A stretch of 64,000 nucleotides of DNA from Ruegeria sp. HKCCD4315 (lineage in GTDB: Bacteria > Pseudomonadota > Alphaproteobacteria > Rhodobacterales > Rhodobacteraceae): the NCBI RefSeq assembly GCF_013112245.1, contig NZ_WVRN01000002.1:1-64000 (forward strand), given 5' to 3'. Of this stretch, positions 36,772-45,997 are shown piece by piece. Position numbers and translations under genes: made by a program. The notes beneath the pieces were generated by a model, which saw only the letters and a list, made by a program, of their open reading frames with translations, ran no database searches and was not told the DNA's origin. How positions within the stretch are numbered: the stretch's first letter is position 1; every line of letters starts with the position of its first letter.

Positions 36772-37785
36772 TCAACCTCGTTTTGTGGAGTTCCTAACGA
36801 CGAGCCGTGCTTCGAGTCTTTCGGGTTTAGGGACTTGTTGGGTTGTAATCCAACGGGCCAGCGCGTCTGCGGCGCGTTCTCCCATTTGAGAAACGGGCAA
36901 ATGAACGCTTGTAAGTGGCGGAACTGACACAGCCGAGGTTGGAAGATCATCAACGCCCACCATGGAAATTTGGTCCGGGACAGCAATCTTTTGGGCCTGA
37001 AGACCCAGCAAAACTCCCAGTGCAACAACGTCAGATAGGCATAGAACTGCGTCCGGTTTTGTGTCCAGTTTGCCCAGCAGTTTTGCTATGTCCGCACCGC
37101 CCTGATGACTGATTTGTGTCTCGAAAGTCGTGAGCTCTCCGGTGAATGGAAAGGCCCTGAGACCGGCAAGACGCGCACGTGTACGGTCATTGTCGTGAAC
37201 AGGGCCATGTACGACTGCTATGTTCTGATGGCCGAGGTCGGCAAGGTGCTGTAAGGCAAGTTGTGCGGCAGACGCGTTGTCATATCCGATGGTCGGTAGC
37301 GGGTTTCCAGCGTCAAAGAAAGACGTGATGATCGTTGGCAGCATTGTACGCTCGATCAGATCGTGAAAGGCAGGGCTGTGCGAGGCCCCGGTGACGATCA
37401 GACCCTCTGCTCCGATATCCACTAAGCTTTTGGCTTTCTCGGCTTCGATGTCAGGGCTTGAATCGGTGGTGGCTACAATCAGAGACAACTGATGGTCCGA
37501 CAGCTTGCGTTCCAGCGCGGCAAGGAAGCGGGCAAAGATCGCGTTGTCCAGAGTGGGGACCAAAGCTCCGACAAACTTGGTGCGGCCCGAATTGATTGCA
37601 CGGGCTGCGGCGCTGGGGACGAACTTCAATTCTTCTATGGCAGCCTGAACTTTCTCCAGCGTGTCTTTCTTCACCACTGTGGGATCGTTTAATACGCGAG
37701 AGACCGTGGCAACGGACACGTCTGCCGCCTTTGCCACATCCCTGAGATTTGCGCGTTTTTTAGGCAAAGAGGCTTTTCGCATCAT
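36772..37785 (-). CDS. LacI-family transcriptional regulator
   Basis: This is a 337-residue LacI/GalR regulator. The N-terminal helix-turn-helix and hinge are complete (RANLRDVAKAADVSVATVSR, later AARAINSGRT), followed by the periplasmic-binding-protein-like effector domain to the end. The gene diverges from the DUF1989-GcvT gene, and two LacI-type operators lie between them. Repression of the downstream uptake and demethylation operon, with release by its substrate, is the natural inference. The effector-binding residues do not let me name a ligand. Confidence 0.92.
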   Translation of the reverse strand: MMRKASLPKKRANLRDVAKAADVSVATVSRVLNDPTVVKKDTLEKVQAAIEELKFVPSAAARAINSGRTKFVGALVPTLDNAIFARFLAALERKLSDHQLSLIVATTDSSPDIEAEKAKSLVDIGAEGLIVTGASHSPAFHDLIERTMLPTIITSFFDAGNPLPTIGYDNASAAQLALQHLADLGHQNIAVVHGPVHDNDRTRARLAGLRAFPFTGELTTFETQISHQGGADIAKLLGKLDTKPDAVLCLSDVVALGVLLGLQAQKIAVPDQISMVGVDDLPTSAVSVPPLTSVHLPVSQMGERAADALARWITTQQVPKPERLEARLVVRNSTKRG

Positions 37786-37832
37786 GGGTTTTGGTGTCCG
37801 TCTGACGGGTTTCTAAGGAAAGAGTTGACATA

Positions 37833-37846
37833 TGTAACTGGTTTCA
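37833..37846. promoter_or_regulatory. LacI-type operator O1
   Basis: TGTAACTGGTTTCA is an imperfect copy of the perfect palindrome 22 bp downstream. It follows directly after TTGACA (37825-37830), a good -35 for the plus-strand operon. Confidence 0.6.
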
Positions 37847-37854
37847 TCAAGCTC

Positions 37855-37868
37855 TGTAACTAGTTACA
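37855..37868. promoter_or_regulatory. LacI-type operator O2
   Basis: TGTAACTAGTTACA is a perfect 14-bp palindrome of the LacI-family type. Its centre is 22 bp from that of O1, about two helical turns, so two regulator dimers could sit on the same face of the DNA. Confidence 0.75.
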
Positions 37869-37889
37869 TACTAGGAATCCATCGCTGCC

Positions 37890-40211
37890 ATGCTGGGATC
37901 ATCTGTCTTACGAAAGTTTACGAATACTGGGTTTGACGGCTCTGGTCGCCGGTTTCCAGGCTTTCCGAAGACCTTTGGCACCTGCTCGCATATCCTTGCC
38001 CCGCGCGAGGCCGCGCCGCTGACCCTGAAGCCTGGAGATTTGCTTTCAATAGATGGGGTTGGGCCTGCGCGACCGCTGGATGTGGTTGCGTTTACCGAGG
38101 ATGGGCAACCGGCTCTGGCGGCGCTGGGTCTGACGGCCAGCGGGCAGATCGACTGGGATGGTTTTGACAGTGCGCGTCTTTCAGGTTGGGTCACGGCGCA
38201 GGGCGGCGAAATGCGGCTTCACTGTCACAGGCTGGAGCAGGTGTCTGAGGCCCTGATTCTACGCGCGGACCGGGCTCTGACCGTCTGGCTGGTTCGTGCC
38301 GCCCCTGTTGCAGGTTTGATCGAGGGCAGCGGGGCAGGATGCGTCACGGTTTTGCACAAGCCGGCAGTTACAAATGGGTCGCATCTGCCGCATTTGCTGG
38401 GGGATACGCGGGATGAATTCACTGTAACGCGCGGCAGCGCATTGGCCTACGAACTGAAGGCTGGAGAATTCGTTCAGATCATTGATGTCGAGGGTCAGCA
38501 ATGTTCTGACTTCATGGCGCTGCGGGCCGATGGGCTGGATCGTGGCGAAGAATGGACGATCGACTCGACCGCCACCCGCTCTATGGTGCGCCGCGCCTAT
38601 CCCGGCCCGGGTCTACTGGATAAATTCTATGATCGCGAAATGCGACCGCTGCTCAACGTGGTACAAGACACATGCGGGCGGCATGACACATTCGGATTGG
38701 CCTGCACTGCGCGTGGATATGAAGAGCGCGGGTTTCCGGGGCACGTGAATTGCTCGGACAATATGTCAAATGCCTTGGCTGCTTACAGTGTTGCGCGGCG
38801 GGCTGCCTGGCCTGCAATCAACTTCTTCTGGAACACGTGGATCGACCCGGCGAACCATCACATTCTGACCGAAGAATCCCATTCTCGTCCCGGCGATTAT
38901 GTCGCCATGCGGGCGCTGGAGGATCTGGTCTGCGTCTCAACTGCTTGTCCGGACGATATTGACCCCATCAATGGCTGGAACCCGACCGATGTGCATGTGC
39001 GCATCTATCGTCCCGAAACACCCATCCGCCGAGCGGTTGCCTATCGTGAAAAGGAAGACGCGCCCATGTCGATCAGTCAGGAGTCCGCCTTTCACGACCG
39101 TCTCTCGCCGCTGACACAGCATTTCGCCCCGGCACGTGATCTCTGGGCGCCTGTCAGCTATCCGGCCTATGGCACGTTGGGCGAATACTGGGCCTGCCGT
39201 CAGGCGGTGACTGTTCAGGACATGAGTGGACTTCGCAAATTCGACATTGTCGGCCCGGATGCAGAGGCTCTGATGCAGCTGGCGACAACGCGCAACGTGG
39301 CGAAGCTGCCGGTTTGGCGTGGGTCTTATACGTTGATGTGCGACGAAAGCGGTTCGGTCATTGATGATGGCACTTTGTTCCGCCTTGCGCCCGAGATTTT
39401 CCGCTGGTGCTGCGGGTCCGAGGAAAGCGGTCGGGCGTTGCAGGAACTGGCTGATGCGCGCGATTTGCAGGTGCGGGTTCATGCGCTGCGCGGAGCGATG
39501 CCGAACCTTGCCATTCAAGGACCGAAATCGCGCGACTTGATGCGCAAGATTGCCTTCACCCAACCGCATGTGCCCGGCTTAGATCATCTGAATTGGTTCG
39601 GCGTCACCGTCGCGCGGCTGAACGACCGCGAGGGCGCGCCGTTCATGCTGTCGCGATCGGGATATACCGGCGAATTGGGATATGAGGTTTTCTGCTCCAA
39701 ATCCGATGCCGTCGCGATCTGGGACGCAGTGATGGAGGCCGGCGAGGAATTCGGGGTCACTCCAATGGGTTCGGCCGCGCTGGACATTATCCGGATTGAG
39801 GCAGGGCTGGCTTCGGCCAATGCCGAGTTTGCACCAGGTGTCGATGCGTTTGAGGCTGGTCTGGGCTTTGCCGTTGATCTGACCAAAACCGAGTTCACGG
39901 GCAAAGCCGCGCTGGAACGCAATGCGCGAGATCCGCGCCGCGTGCTGAAGGGGCTGTTGATCGGTTGCGATGATGTGCCTGCACACGGTGCCCCAGTCTA
40001 TGCGGGCGAGCGGCAGGTGGGTGTGGTCACATCGGCCACACGCTCACCGATGCTGGAACACGCGATCGCAATGGCGCGGCTTTCTGTCGAACACGCGGAG
40101 AACGGCGCCGAATTGGAGATCGGCCAGCTCGACGGGCGGATGAAGCGCCTGCGCGCCACCGTCTCGGACACTCCATTCATAGACCCGCAACGCAAGCGGG
40201 CGCGCGCCTGA
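37890..40211 (+). CDS. DUF1989-GcvT fusion, probable methylated-amine demethylase
   Basis: This 773-residue protein joins a DUF1989 (urea-carboxylase-associated) region, including ELKAGEFVQIIDVEGQQCSD and HVNCSDNM near residues 190-300, to a C-terminal GcvT/aminomethyltransferase domain from about residue 395. That domain has YTGELGYEVF and a GcvT barrel with VGVVTSATRSPMLEHAIAMA. GcvT domains move one-carbon units to tetrahydrofolate from glycine, dimethylglycine, sarcosine or DMSP. The downstream betaine-type transporter suggests a methylated osmolyte as substrate. The exact reaction is unknown. No strong ribosome site precedes the ATG. Control by the divergent LacI regulator is likely. Confidence 0.8.
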   Translation: MLGSSVLRKFTNTGFDGSGRRFPGFPKTFGTCSHILAPREAAPLTLKPGDLLSIDGVGPARPLDVVAFTEDGQPALAALGLTASGQIDWDGFDSARLSGWVTAQGGEMRLHCHRLEQVSEALILRADRALTVWLVRAAPVAGLIEGSGAGCVTVLHKPAVTNGSHLPHLLGDTRDEFTVTRGSALAYELKAGEFVQIIDVEGQQCSDFMALRADGLDRGEEWTIDSTATRSMVRRAYPGPGLLDKFYDREMRPLLNVVQDTCGRHDTFGLACTARGYEERGFPGHVNCSDNMSNALAAYSVARRAAWPAINFFWNTWIDPANHHILTEESHSRPGDYVAMRALEDLVCVSTACPDDIDPINGWNPTDVHVRIYRPETPIRRAVAYREKEDAPMSISQESAFHDRLSPLTQHFAPARDLWAPVSYPAYGTLGEYWACRQAVTVQDMSGLRKFDIVGPDAEALMQLATTRNVAKLPVWRGSYTLMCDESGSVIDDGTLFRLAPEIFRWCCGSEESGRALQELADARDLQVRVHALRGAMPNLAIQGPKSRDLMRKIAFTQPHVPGLDHLNWFGVTVARLNDREGAPFMLSRSGYTGELGYEVFCSKSDAVAIWDAVMEAGEEFGVTPMGSAALDIIRIEAGLASANAEFAPGVDAFEAGLGFAVDLTKTEFTGKAALERNARDPRRVLKGLLIGCDDVPAHGAPVYAGERQVGVVTSATRSPMLEHAIAMARLSVEHAENGAELEIGQLDGRMKRLRATVSDTPFIDPQRKRARA

Positions 40212-40246
40212 TGGCGTAGATAACTCAATACAACGGGAGATAAGAT

Positions 40247-41215
40247 ATGAAGAAACTGACGCTTACAGCAACCTTGGCTCTGGCTTTGGGCGCGACGACG
40301 GCAATGGCACAGGACAAGGTCATGGTGGGTGAACCCAGCTGGCCCGGTGCCAAAATCATGAGCCGGGTGATCGGGCAGGTCATCGAAACCCGCCTGGGCG
40401 GCGAGGTTGGCTATGCCCCCGGCGCCAACGCGGTGATCTTTGCCGCCATGGATGGCGGGCGAGGTGACATTGACGTGCATCCTGATGTCTGGCTGCCGAA
40501 CCAATCCTCCTTCACCGATGAATATGTCGACCAGAAAGGCTCCGTGGGTCTGTCCTCGGGCAGCTATAAAGGCCGCGCCGGGATTTGCGTGCCAAACTAC
40601 ATGGTCGAGGATCACAACATCCGCTCAATCTACGATCTGGCGACACCGGTGGCGCAAGAGCTGTTCGACTCGGATGGTGACGGCATGGGTGAGGTCTGGG
40701 TCGGTGCTTCGGGCTGGGCCTCGACCAACACCTTTAAAGTGCGGGTGCGGGATTATGGGATCGAGACTTTTCTGACGCCGACCACCGAAGACGAAACCGT
40801 GTTCTATTCGCGGCTGAAAGATCAGATCGACCAAAAGAAAGGCGCGGCGTTTTATTGCTATGCGCCGCATTACGTCCATGCGCTGTATGACGTGACCATT
40901 CTGGAAGAGCCCGAGCATGACGCCGCCACCTACAAGATGGTGCAGCCAGATCAGGATGCGGATTGGTACAACAAATCGCACGTCAGCACAGGTGAACCGG
41001 TCAAAACAGTGACCGTGGCGCATTCCAAATCACTGGACCAGCGCAACCCGGCGGCGGCCTCTTTCCTGGCCAATATCGACATGGATGCCGGTGAGCTGAG
41101 TGCACTGACCTATGAGGTCGTGGTCAAAGGTCGTGACACGGATGAGGTCGTGGCGGAATGGATCGCTGCCAATGGCGATACCGTCGACAGCTGGCTGGGT
41201 CTGACCACCAACTAA
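40247..41215 (+). CDS. Betaine-type ABC transporter substrate-binding protein
   Basis: This 322-residue periplasmic protein of the ProX/OpuAC family has a signal peptide (KKLTLTATLALALGATTAMAQ, cleavage after AMA). The ligand region has MVGEPSWPGAKIMSRV, and an aromatic-rich binding site is expected from the family. It should capture a quaternary ammonium or related methylated compound. GGGAG precedes the ATG. It is the second gene of the operon headed by the DUF1989-GcvT enzyme. A GC-rich hairpin follows it, consistent with the usual excess of binding protein over the membrane parts. Confidence 0.88.
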   Translation: MKKLTLTATLALALGATTAMAQDKVMVGEPSWPGAKIMSRVIGQVIETRLGGEVGYAPGANAVIFAAMDGGRGDIDVHPDVWLPNQSSFTDEYVDQKGSVGLSSGSYKGRAGICVPNYMVEDHNIRSIYDLATPVAQELFDSDGDGMGEVWVGASGWASTNTFKVRVRDYGIETFLTPTTEDETVFYSRLKDQIDQKKGAAFYCYAPHYVHALYDVTILEEPEHDAATYKMVQPDQDADWYNKSHVSTGEPVKTVTVAHSKSLDQRNPAAASFLANIDMDAGELSALTYEVVVKGRDTDEVVAEWIAANGDTVDSWLGLTTN

Positions 41216-41223
41216 AACCTGCG

Positions 41224-41244
41224 CGCCCCCAGGTTTCGGGGGCG
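41224..41244 (+). repeat. Intercistronic hairpin after the binding-protein gene
   Basis: CGCCCCC / GGGGGCG form a 7-bp stem with a 7-base loop. There is no T run. It probably stabilises the upstream message, allowing higher binding-protein output. Confidence 0.6.
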
Positions 41245-41273
41245 TAACACAACACAAATCCGATGGGGTCAAA

Positions 41274-42323
41274 ATGACAGCGCAAATCGCAATCGACGCA
41301 AAGGGCGTGTGGAAAGTGTTCGGCGCGCGCTCGCAGGAAGCTTTGAACGCCATTCACAGCGAGGGGCTGAGCAAGGCCGAGGTGCTGGAGCGCTTCAACT
41401 GTGTTGTTGGCGTGGCTGATGCCAGTTTCGAGATCGAACGGGGTGAGCTTTTCTGTGTCATGGGCCTGTCGGGTTCGGGCAAATCGACCCTTGTGCGTCA
41501 CGTGAACCGTCTGCTGGAACCCACCGACGGCCGTATCTATCTGGATGGCGACGATGTGATGGGTCTGAATGATGAAGGCCTGCGTGATCTGCGCAACCGT
41601 CGCGTTGCCATGGTGTTTCAGAATTTCGGCCTGATGCCTCACCGCACGGTCCGCGACAACGTGGCGATGCCGCTGGAAATACGCGGCACCGGCAAGGCCC
41701 GTCGCTGGGAAGAGGCCGACCGGGTGCTGGAACTGGTCGAATTGAATGGCTGGGAAGATAAATACGCCCATGAGCTTTCGGGCGGAATGCAGCAGCGCGT
41801 GGGTCTGGCCCGGGCCATCGCAGCCGACCCCGAGATTTTGTTGATGGATGAGCCGTTCTCGGCCCTCGACCCGCTGATCCGCAAACAGTTGCAGGATCAG
41901 TTCATGGAACTGAGCCACAAGCTGAACAAGACCACGATGTTCATCACCCACGATCTGGATGAGGCGATCCGCATCGGCCATCGCATCGCGATCATGAAGG
42001 ACGGGCGCATCGTTCAGATCGGCACGCCGGAAGAGATCATCCTCAACCCCGCCGATGACTATGTGGCCGACTTCGTGGCGGGGATTTCCAAACTCAACAT
42101 GATCTTCGCCCATGCGGTTATGAAACCAGTCGACGAGTTCGAAGCACGCCACGGCGAAGTGCCGGACGATGCAAAAGAGGCGCATCCGGAAATGGATTTG
42201 GCCGATCTGATGAACCTCTGTGTGGACGGCCATGGGATCGTGGCAGTGACGCAGGATGGCAAGACCGTGGGCGTGATCAACCGGGCGGGTCTGATCCGTG
42301 CGATTCAGGACAGTCAGGCATAA
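41274..42323 (+). CDS. Betaine-type ABC transporter ATPase
   Basis: This 349-residue ATPase of the ProV/OpuAA group has Walker A GLSGSGKST, signature LSGGMQQRVGLARA and Walker B ILLMDEPFSALD. As in ProV it begins with the family-specific region WKVFGARSQEALN before the ABC core. The C-terminus has only a short regulatory extension ending in a single CBS-like stretch (VAVTQDGKTVGVINRAGLI). It is followed by the permease gene. Confidence 0.92.
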   Translation: MTAQIAIDAKGVWKVFGARSQEALNAIHSEGLSKAEVLERFNCVVGVADASFEIERGELFCVMGLSGSGKSTLVRHVNRLLEPTDGRIYLDGDDVMGLNDEGLRDLRNRRVAMVFQNFGLMPHRTVRDNVAMPLEIRGTGKARRWEEADRVLELVELNGWEDKYAHELSGGMQQRVGLARAIAADPEILLMDEPFSALDPLIRKQLQDQFMELSHKLNKTTMFITHDLDEAIRIGHRIAIMKDGRIVQIGTPEEIILNPADDYVADFVAGISKLNMIFAHAVMKPVDEFEARHGEVPDDAKEAHPEMDLADLMNLCVDGHGIVAVTQDGKTVGVINRAGLIRAIQDSQA

Positions 42324-42333
42324 GGGGACCGCT

Positions 42334-43851
42334 ATGAAACATGTTGATATGCAACAGATCCAACCGGAAACCGCCGACCGTTTGAATGGTCTGATCGGAG
42401 ATTTCGTGGGGCAGGGGCAGACTTACTATCAGAAGACCTTTGCCTATATGATGCAGGCCCCCGGCTATCGCTTTACGCTGAACAAGGCGGCGGCGGTTCT
42501 GGGGCCGATCTGGTTCGGGGCACGCGGTCTTTGGTCGTGGTTCCTTGGGTTTCTTGTGCTGGAGACGCTGGCCTATATCCAGATCGGTCTTGGCTTGTTT
42601 GGTGATTTGGGCCGCGAATTCCGCGAACGGGCGGCACAAATCGAGCAGACGCTGGAGCTGCGCCAACAGCAAATCGCTGCTGCGGAGCAATCCGGATCGG
42701 CCACATTGGAGTCTTTGAAACGGGCAGCAGAGTCCCTCGAAGGGGCTCTGGCGGGGGCGCAAGAGGCCGCGCAGACGGCGGATTCGACCGGGGTTACCTA
42801 TTTGGTGATCGGAATCGTTTTGTTGTTGGCAGTCAAGTTTTTGGCTGCCTCGTTGGCCAATTGGACCTTAGAAGGGCAGTTCGCACGCTGGCGCTCGGAC
42901 CCCAGCGTCGCCAATGGCTGGTCATTCCCCCGATTGGTTGTTGCGACGGCACTGACCGCCGTGGTGGTGATCCTGTCGATGATCAAGTTTGCGCAGCCGG
43001 ATGCGGTGGCGGTGCTCAAAACCTTCCCGACCAACCGGGATTGGCGTCTGAACGTAGGCGACGGTGTGCAGGCAGTGTTCGAGTGGACCAAAACCTCCGG
43101 GCGTGGCTTCTTTGACGGGCTGACCTATGGGATGCGCACCCTGTTGGATTGGATCGAAGTTGTACTAGTCGATACCCCGTGGCCAGTGGTCGCGCTGGTG
43201 ATCATCATGCTTGCTTACCTGTCGGCTGGTCCTCGCGTGGCCATCTTTACCGGCGCAGCGCTGGCCTATCTGGGCCTGCTGGATTTCTGGGAAAAAGCGA
43301 TGACCACGATTGCCCTGCTGGGCGCTGCGGCGCTCATCTCAATCACGCTTGGCATTCCTCTGGGCATTTACTGCGCGCGCCGCCCGCGCGCCTTTGCCAT
43401 CGTGCGCCCCATCCTGGATTTCATGCAGTCGATGCCGTCCTTCGTTTACCTGATCCCTGTAGTCGCGTTTATCGGTTCAGGCAAACCTGCGGGCGTGGTC
43501 GCGACCATGATCTTCGGCAGCCCGCCTGTCATTCGTTTCACAGTACTTGGCCTGCAACAGGTCCCGGAAACCGTTCGCGAGGCCGCCTTGGCCTTCGGAG
43601 CAACACCCCGATACTTGCTATGGCGCGTCGACCTGCCCTTGGCGCACAAAACCATCATGGCGGGCGTAAACCAGACCATCCTGATGTCGCTGGCTATGGT
43701 TGTCGTTGCGTCGTTGATCGGGGCCAAGGGACTGGGTGAGGATGTGCTCGAGGCGCTGCAATACGCGGCGGCAGGGCAGGGGATACTGGCCGGTCTTGCG
43801 ATCCTTTTCTGCGCGCTCATCCTGGATCGGATCGTGGCCGGGAAGAAATGA
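42334..43851 (+). CDS. Betaine-type ABC transporter permease with N-terminal extension
   Basis: This is a 505-residue permease, well over the usual length of about 280-350. The C-terminal roughly 240 residues are the ProW/OpuAB permease with the EAA loop around VPETVREAALAFGATPRYLLWRV. The N-terminal extension has an amphipathic start, a membrane hairpin near residues 45-85, a probable coiled coil (RERAAQIEQTLELRQQQIAAAE) and two further membrane segments. ATG at 42334 follows AAGGGG and lies ten bases after the ATPase stop. The extension is not a domain I can name. Confidence 0.88.
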   Translation: MKHVDMQQIQPETADRLNGLIGDFVGQGQTYYQKTFAYMMQAPGYRFTLNKAAAVLGPIWFGARGLWSWFLGFLVLETLAYIQIGLGLFGDLGREFRERAAQIEQTLELRQQQIAAAEQSGSATLESLKRAAESLEGALAGAQEAAQTADSTGVTYLVIGIVLLLAVKFLAASLANWTLEGQFARWRSDPSVANGWSFPRLVVATALTAVVVILSMIKFAQPDAVAVLKTFPTNRDWRLNVGDGVQAVFEWTKTSGRGFFDGLTYGMRTLLDWIEVVLVDTPWPVVALVIIMLAYLSAGPRVAIFTGAALAYLGLLDFWEKAMTTIALLGAAALISITLGIPLGIYCARRPRAFAIVRPILDFMQSMPSFVYLIPVVAFIGSGKPAGVVATMIFGSPPVIRFTVLGLQQVPETVREAALAFGATPRYLLWRVDLPLAHKTIMAGVNQTILMSLAMVVVASLIGAKGLGEDVLEALQYAAAGQGILAGLAILFCALILDRIVAGKK

Positions 43852-44266
43852 CGAGAAATAGTCAGGAGTCGTGCGTGCAGCTTTGAGCTGAGCGCACTGC
43901 CCTGGTTGCCACGTTGAGCTTAGGTCACGGACTGAGCATAAACAGTGATCAGGTTGCTGGCCTACTAACCGATCACACTCGCGGGGGCGCTCAGATCACC
44001 ATATTGGGCAGTTGATTCGAGCAGGGTAAGCATCTCGCTCAGCGGACACACCAATCTTATTGACGCAGCCAACAATCCTGGCGGGACTTCCAGAAAGTTG
44101 TTTCCCTGCTCCTTTTTAGCATTGACCGGTTTGTTCATTGCTTCGCTTACTCAAATTACTCGGTCATTTTTGTTTGGCATGAACATCCAAATGTCGGGTT
44201 AGAACTCTTGGGATGGACGGCTAAAACCTACTGTGATCCTATGCGGTCACAGTTCATGGGCATTCA
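43852..44266. other. Gene-free gap before dctB
   Basis: These 415 bases contain no credible gene. I saw no strong terminator after the permease gene and no clear promoter for dctB. Confidence 0.4.
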
Positions 44267-45997
44267 ATGCGATCAGCTTCGTATATTGTAGGAATATTGG
44301 TAGCCATTACCGCCAGCATTGGCCTTTATTTGGTTTCTTACCAGTACTTCGTTTCAGAGGAGCTTTCCAAGGCTCAGGGCCGGCTCTCTCTCTATCAAAG
44401 CTCGGTAAACAGCGAACTCGAACGATTTTCCCACCTCACATATGTGCTGTCACAGGATTCCTTTGTGATTGGAACAGCCGAAGGGGACGGCACTGGTACT
44501 TTGAACCGAAGGCTCGAAGATTTTGCGGCGCAGGCGGGGCTGGATGCTATCTATCTGATGAACGAAGACGGTATCACCATTGCCGCTTCGAACTTCCGCG
44601 ACGTTGGGAGCTTTGTTGGACAGAACTACGCTTTCCGACCGTATTTCCAAACTGCCATTTCTGGTGGACAGGGCCGCTTCTACGCCATCGGGGCCACAAC
44701 GGGTTTGCCGGGTTACTTCATTGCGAACGCAGTGCGTAACGACCGAGGGATTTCAACCGGCGTCATAGCGATCAAGATAGATTTCTCGGACCTTCAGGAC
44801 AGTTGGAAAAACTCGGGCGAACAGGTGTTATTGGCCAATGAGGACGGTGTTGTTCTGCTGTCCTCAAACTCGGATTGGCAATACCGCGTGCTGACGCCAC
44901 TGTCGGACCAGCAGAAAGACCGGATCCGAAACGCAAGGCAGTTTCCGGGGCAAGACTTAGATCCAATGGATTGGGCCGAGTTGCCCGGGGATCAGGCCAG
45001 AATTGCGGGGGCTAAGCGTCTGCACCTTGCGGCTACGGACCTGCCGCATGGCTGGTCGCTGCACTATTTCGCAAGTGACGACCAGGCCGTCGCGCGCAGT
45101 TGGCTTGTAACTGCAGTTTTTGTCCTTTTGGCGGGGCTCGCGTTTATCTTCATCCAGATACAACGCGCAAGACGCGTAAGCGCGGCTTTGGTGCGGTCCG
45201 AAGAGGAAGAAGTGAAGTTGCGCGAGGCAAATGAAAGGCTTGCCGTTGAAATCGACGACCGCAAGACAGCCGAGCGGAGCCTCAAACGCACCCAAAGCGA
45301 GTTGGAGCGCGCAAGCCGACTGGCGGCTCTGGGGCAACTATCCGCGTCGGTCACACATGAGCTGGGTCAACCCATTGCTGCGATGCGCAATCACTTGGTG
45401 GCAGAAGAGATCTCATCTTCCGGGGAGAGCAAGCTGCCGCAAAAAATCGGAAGCCTCGTGGACAGGATGGAGGCGATCACGCGCCAATTGCGGTTCTTTG
45501 CGCGCTCAGAGAGCGAGGCGTTCGACGACGTAGACTTATGCACGTCGGTTAACGCCGCATTGGCTCTAGTTGCGCCAAACATCGAACAGGGCAAGGTGAA
45601 AGTCTCAATTGATGCGCCGAGCGATCCGGTCTTTATCCGGGGCAGTGCCCTAAGGATCGAACAGGTCATCACGAACCTCTTGCGCAATGCCATAGACGCT
45701 ATGGATGACGCGGACGCGCCTGAAATCCATATCGCCGTCAAGGCACTTGATGATGAGGTCGTGTTGGAAATTCAGGACAACGGTCATGGGTTGGGTGAGG
45801 CAACGCTGGCCGAGTTGCAAGAGCCATTTGTAACCACAAGAGAGAGCGGGAGAGGCATGGGCTTGGGACTGGCCATTTCCACCAGCATTGTCAAAGATCA
45901 CGATGGCACAATGACGGCCCGAAATCGTGATGGCGGCGGAACAATTTTCCGTGTCAGCTTCCCGATAGCCTCAATTAATGAAGAAACGGACGAATGA
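44267..45997 (+). CDS. dctB: DctB-like sensor histidine kinase
   Basis: This is a 576-residue kinase with transmembrane segments near residues 5-27 and 277-297 flanking a periplasmic dCache-type sensor domain (FRPYFQTAISGGQGRFYAIG and HGWSLHYF). A coiled-coil linker follows, then the dimerisation motif LSASVTHELGQPIAAMRNHL and an ATPase domain (NLLRNAIDAM, DNGHGLG, GMGLGLAIS). DctB kinases sense C4-dicarboxylates. The stop codon overlaps the dctD start by four bases. The TRAP transporter genes that follow are the expected target. Confidence 0.92.
   Translation: MRSASYIVGILVAITASIGLYLVSYQYFVSEELSKAQGRLSLYQSSVNSELERFSHLTYVLSQDSFVIGTAEGDGTGTLNRRLEDFAAQAGLDAIYLMNEDGITIAASNFRDVGSFVGQNYAFRPYFQTAISGGQGRFYAIGATTGLPGYFIANAVRNDRGISTGVIAIKIDFSDLQDSWKNSGEQVLLANEDGVVLLSSNSDWQYRVLTPLSDQQKDRIRNARQFPGQDLDPMDWAELPGDQARIAGAKRLHLAATDLPHGWSLHYFASDDQAVARSWLVTAVFVLLAGLAFIFIQIQRARRVSAALVRSEEEEVKLREANERLAVEIDDRKTAERSLKRTQSELERASRLAALGQLSASVTHELGQPIAAMRNHLVAEEISSSGESKLPQKIGSLVDRMEAITRQLRFFARSESEAFDDVDLCTSVNAALALVAPNIEQGKVKVSIDAPSDPVFIRGSALRIEQVITNLLRNAIDAMDDADAPEIHIAVKALDDEVVLEIQDNGHGLGEATLAELQEPFVTTRESGRGMGLGLAISTSIVKDHDGTMTARNRDGGGTIFRVSFPIASINEETDE

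Noticed and set aside
41124..42233. A 369-codon open frame on the minus strand opposite the ABC ATPase gene.
   Set aside because: The ATPase reading frame has every family motif, and this frame is its antisense shadow, with His- and Gln-rich composition and no start signal.
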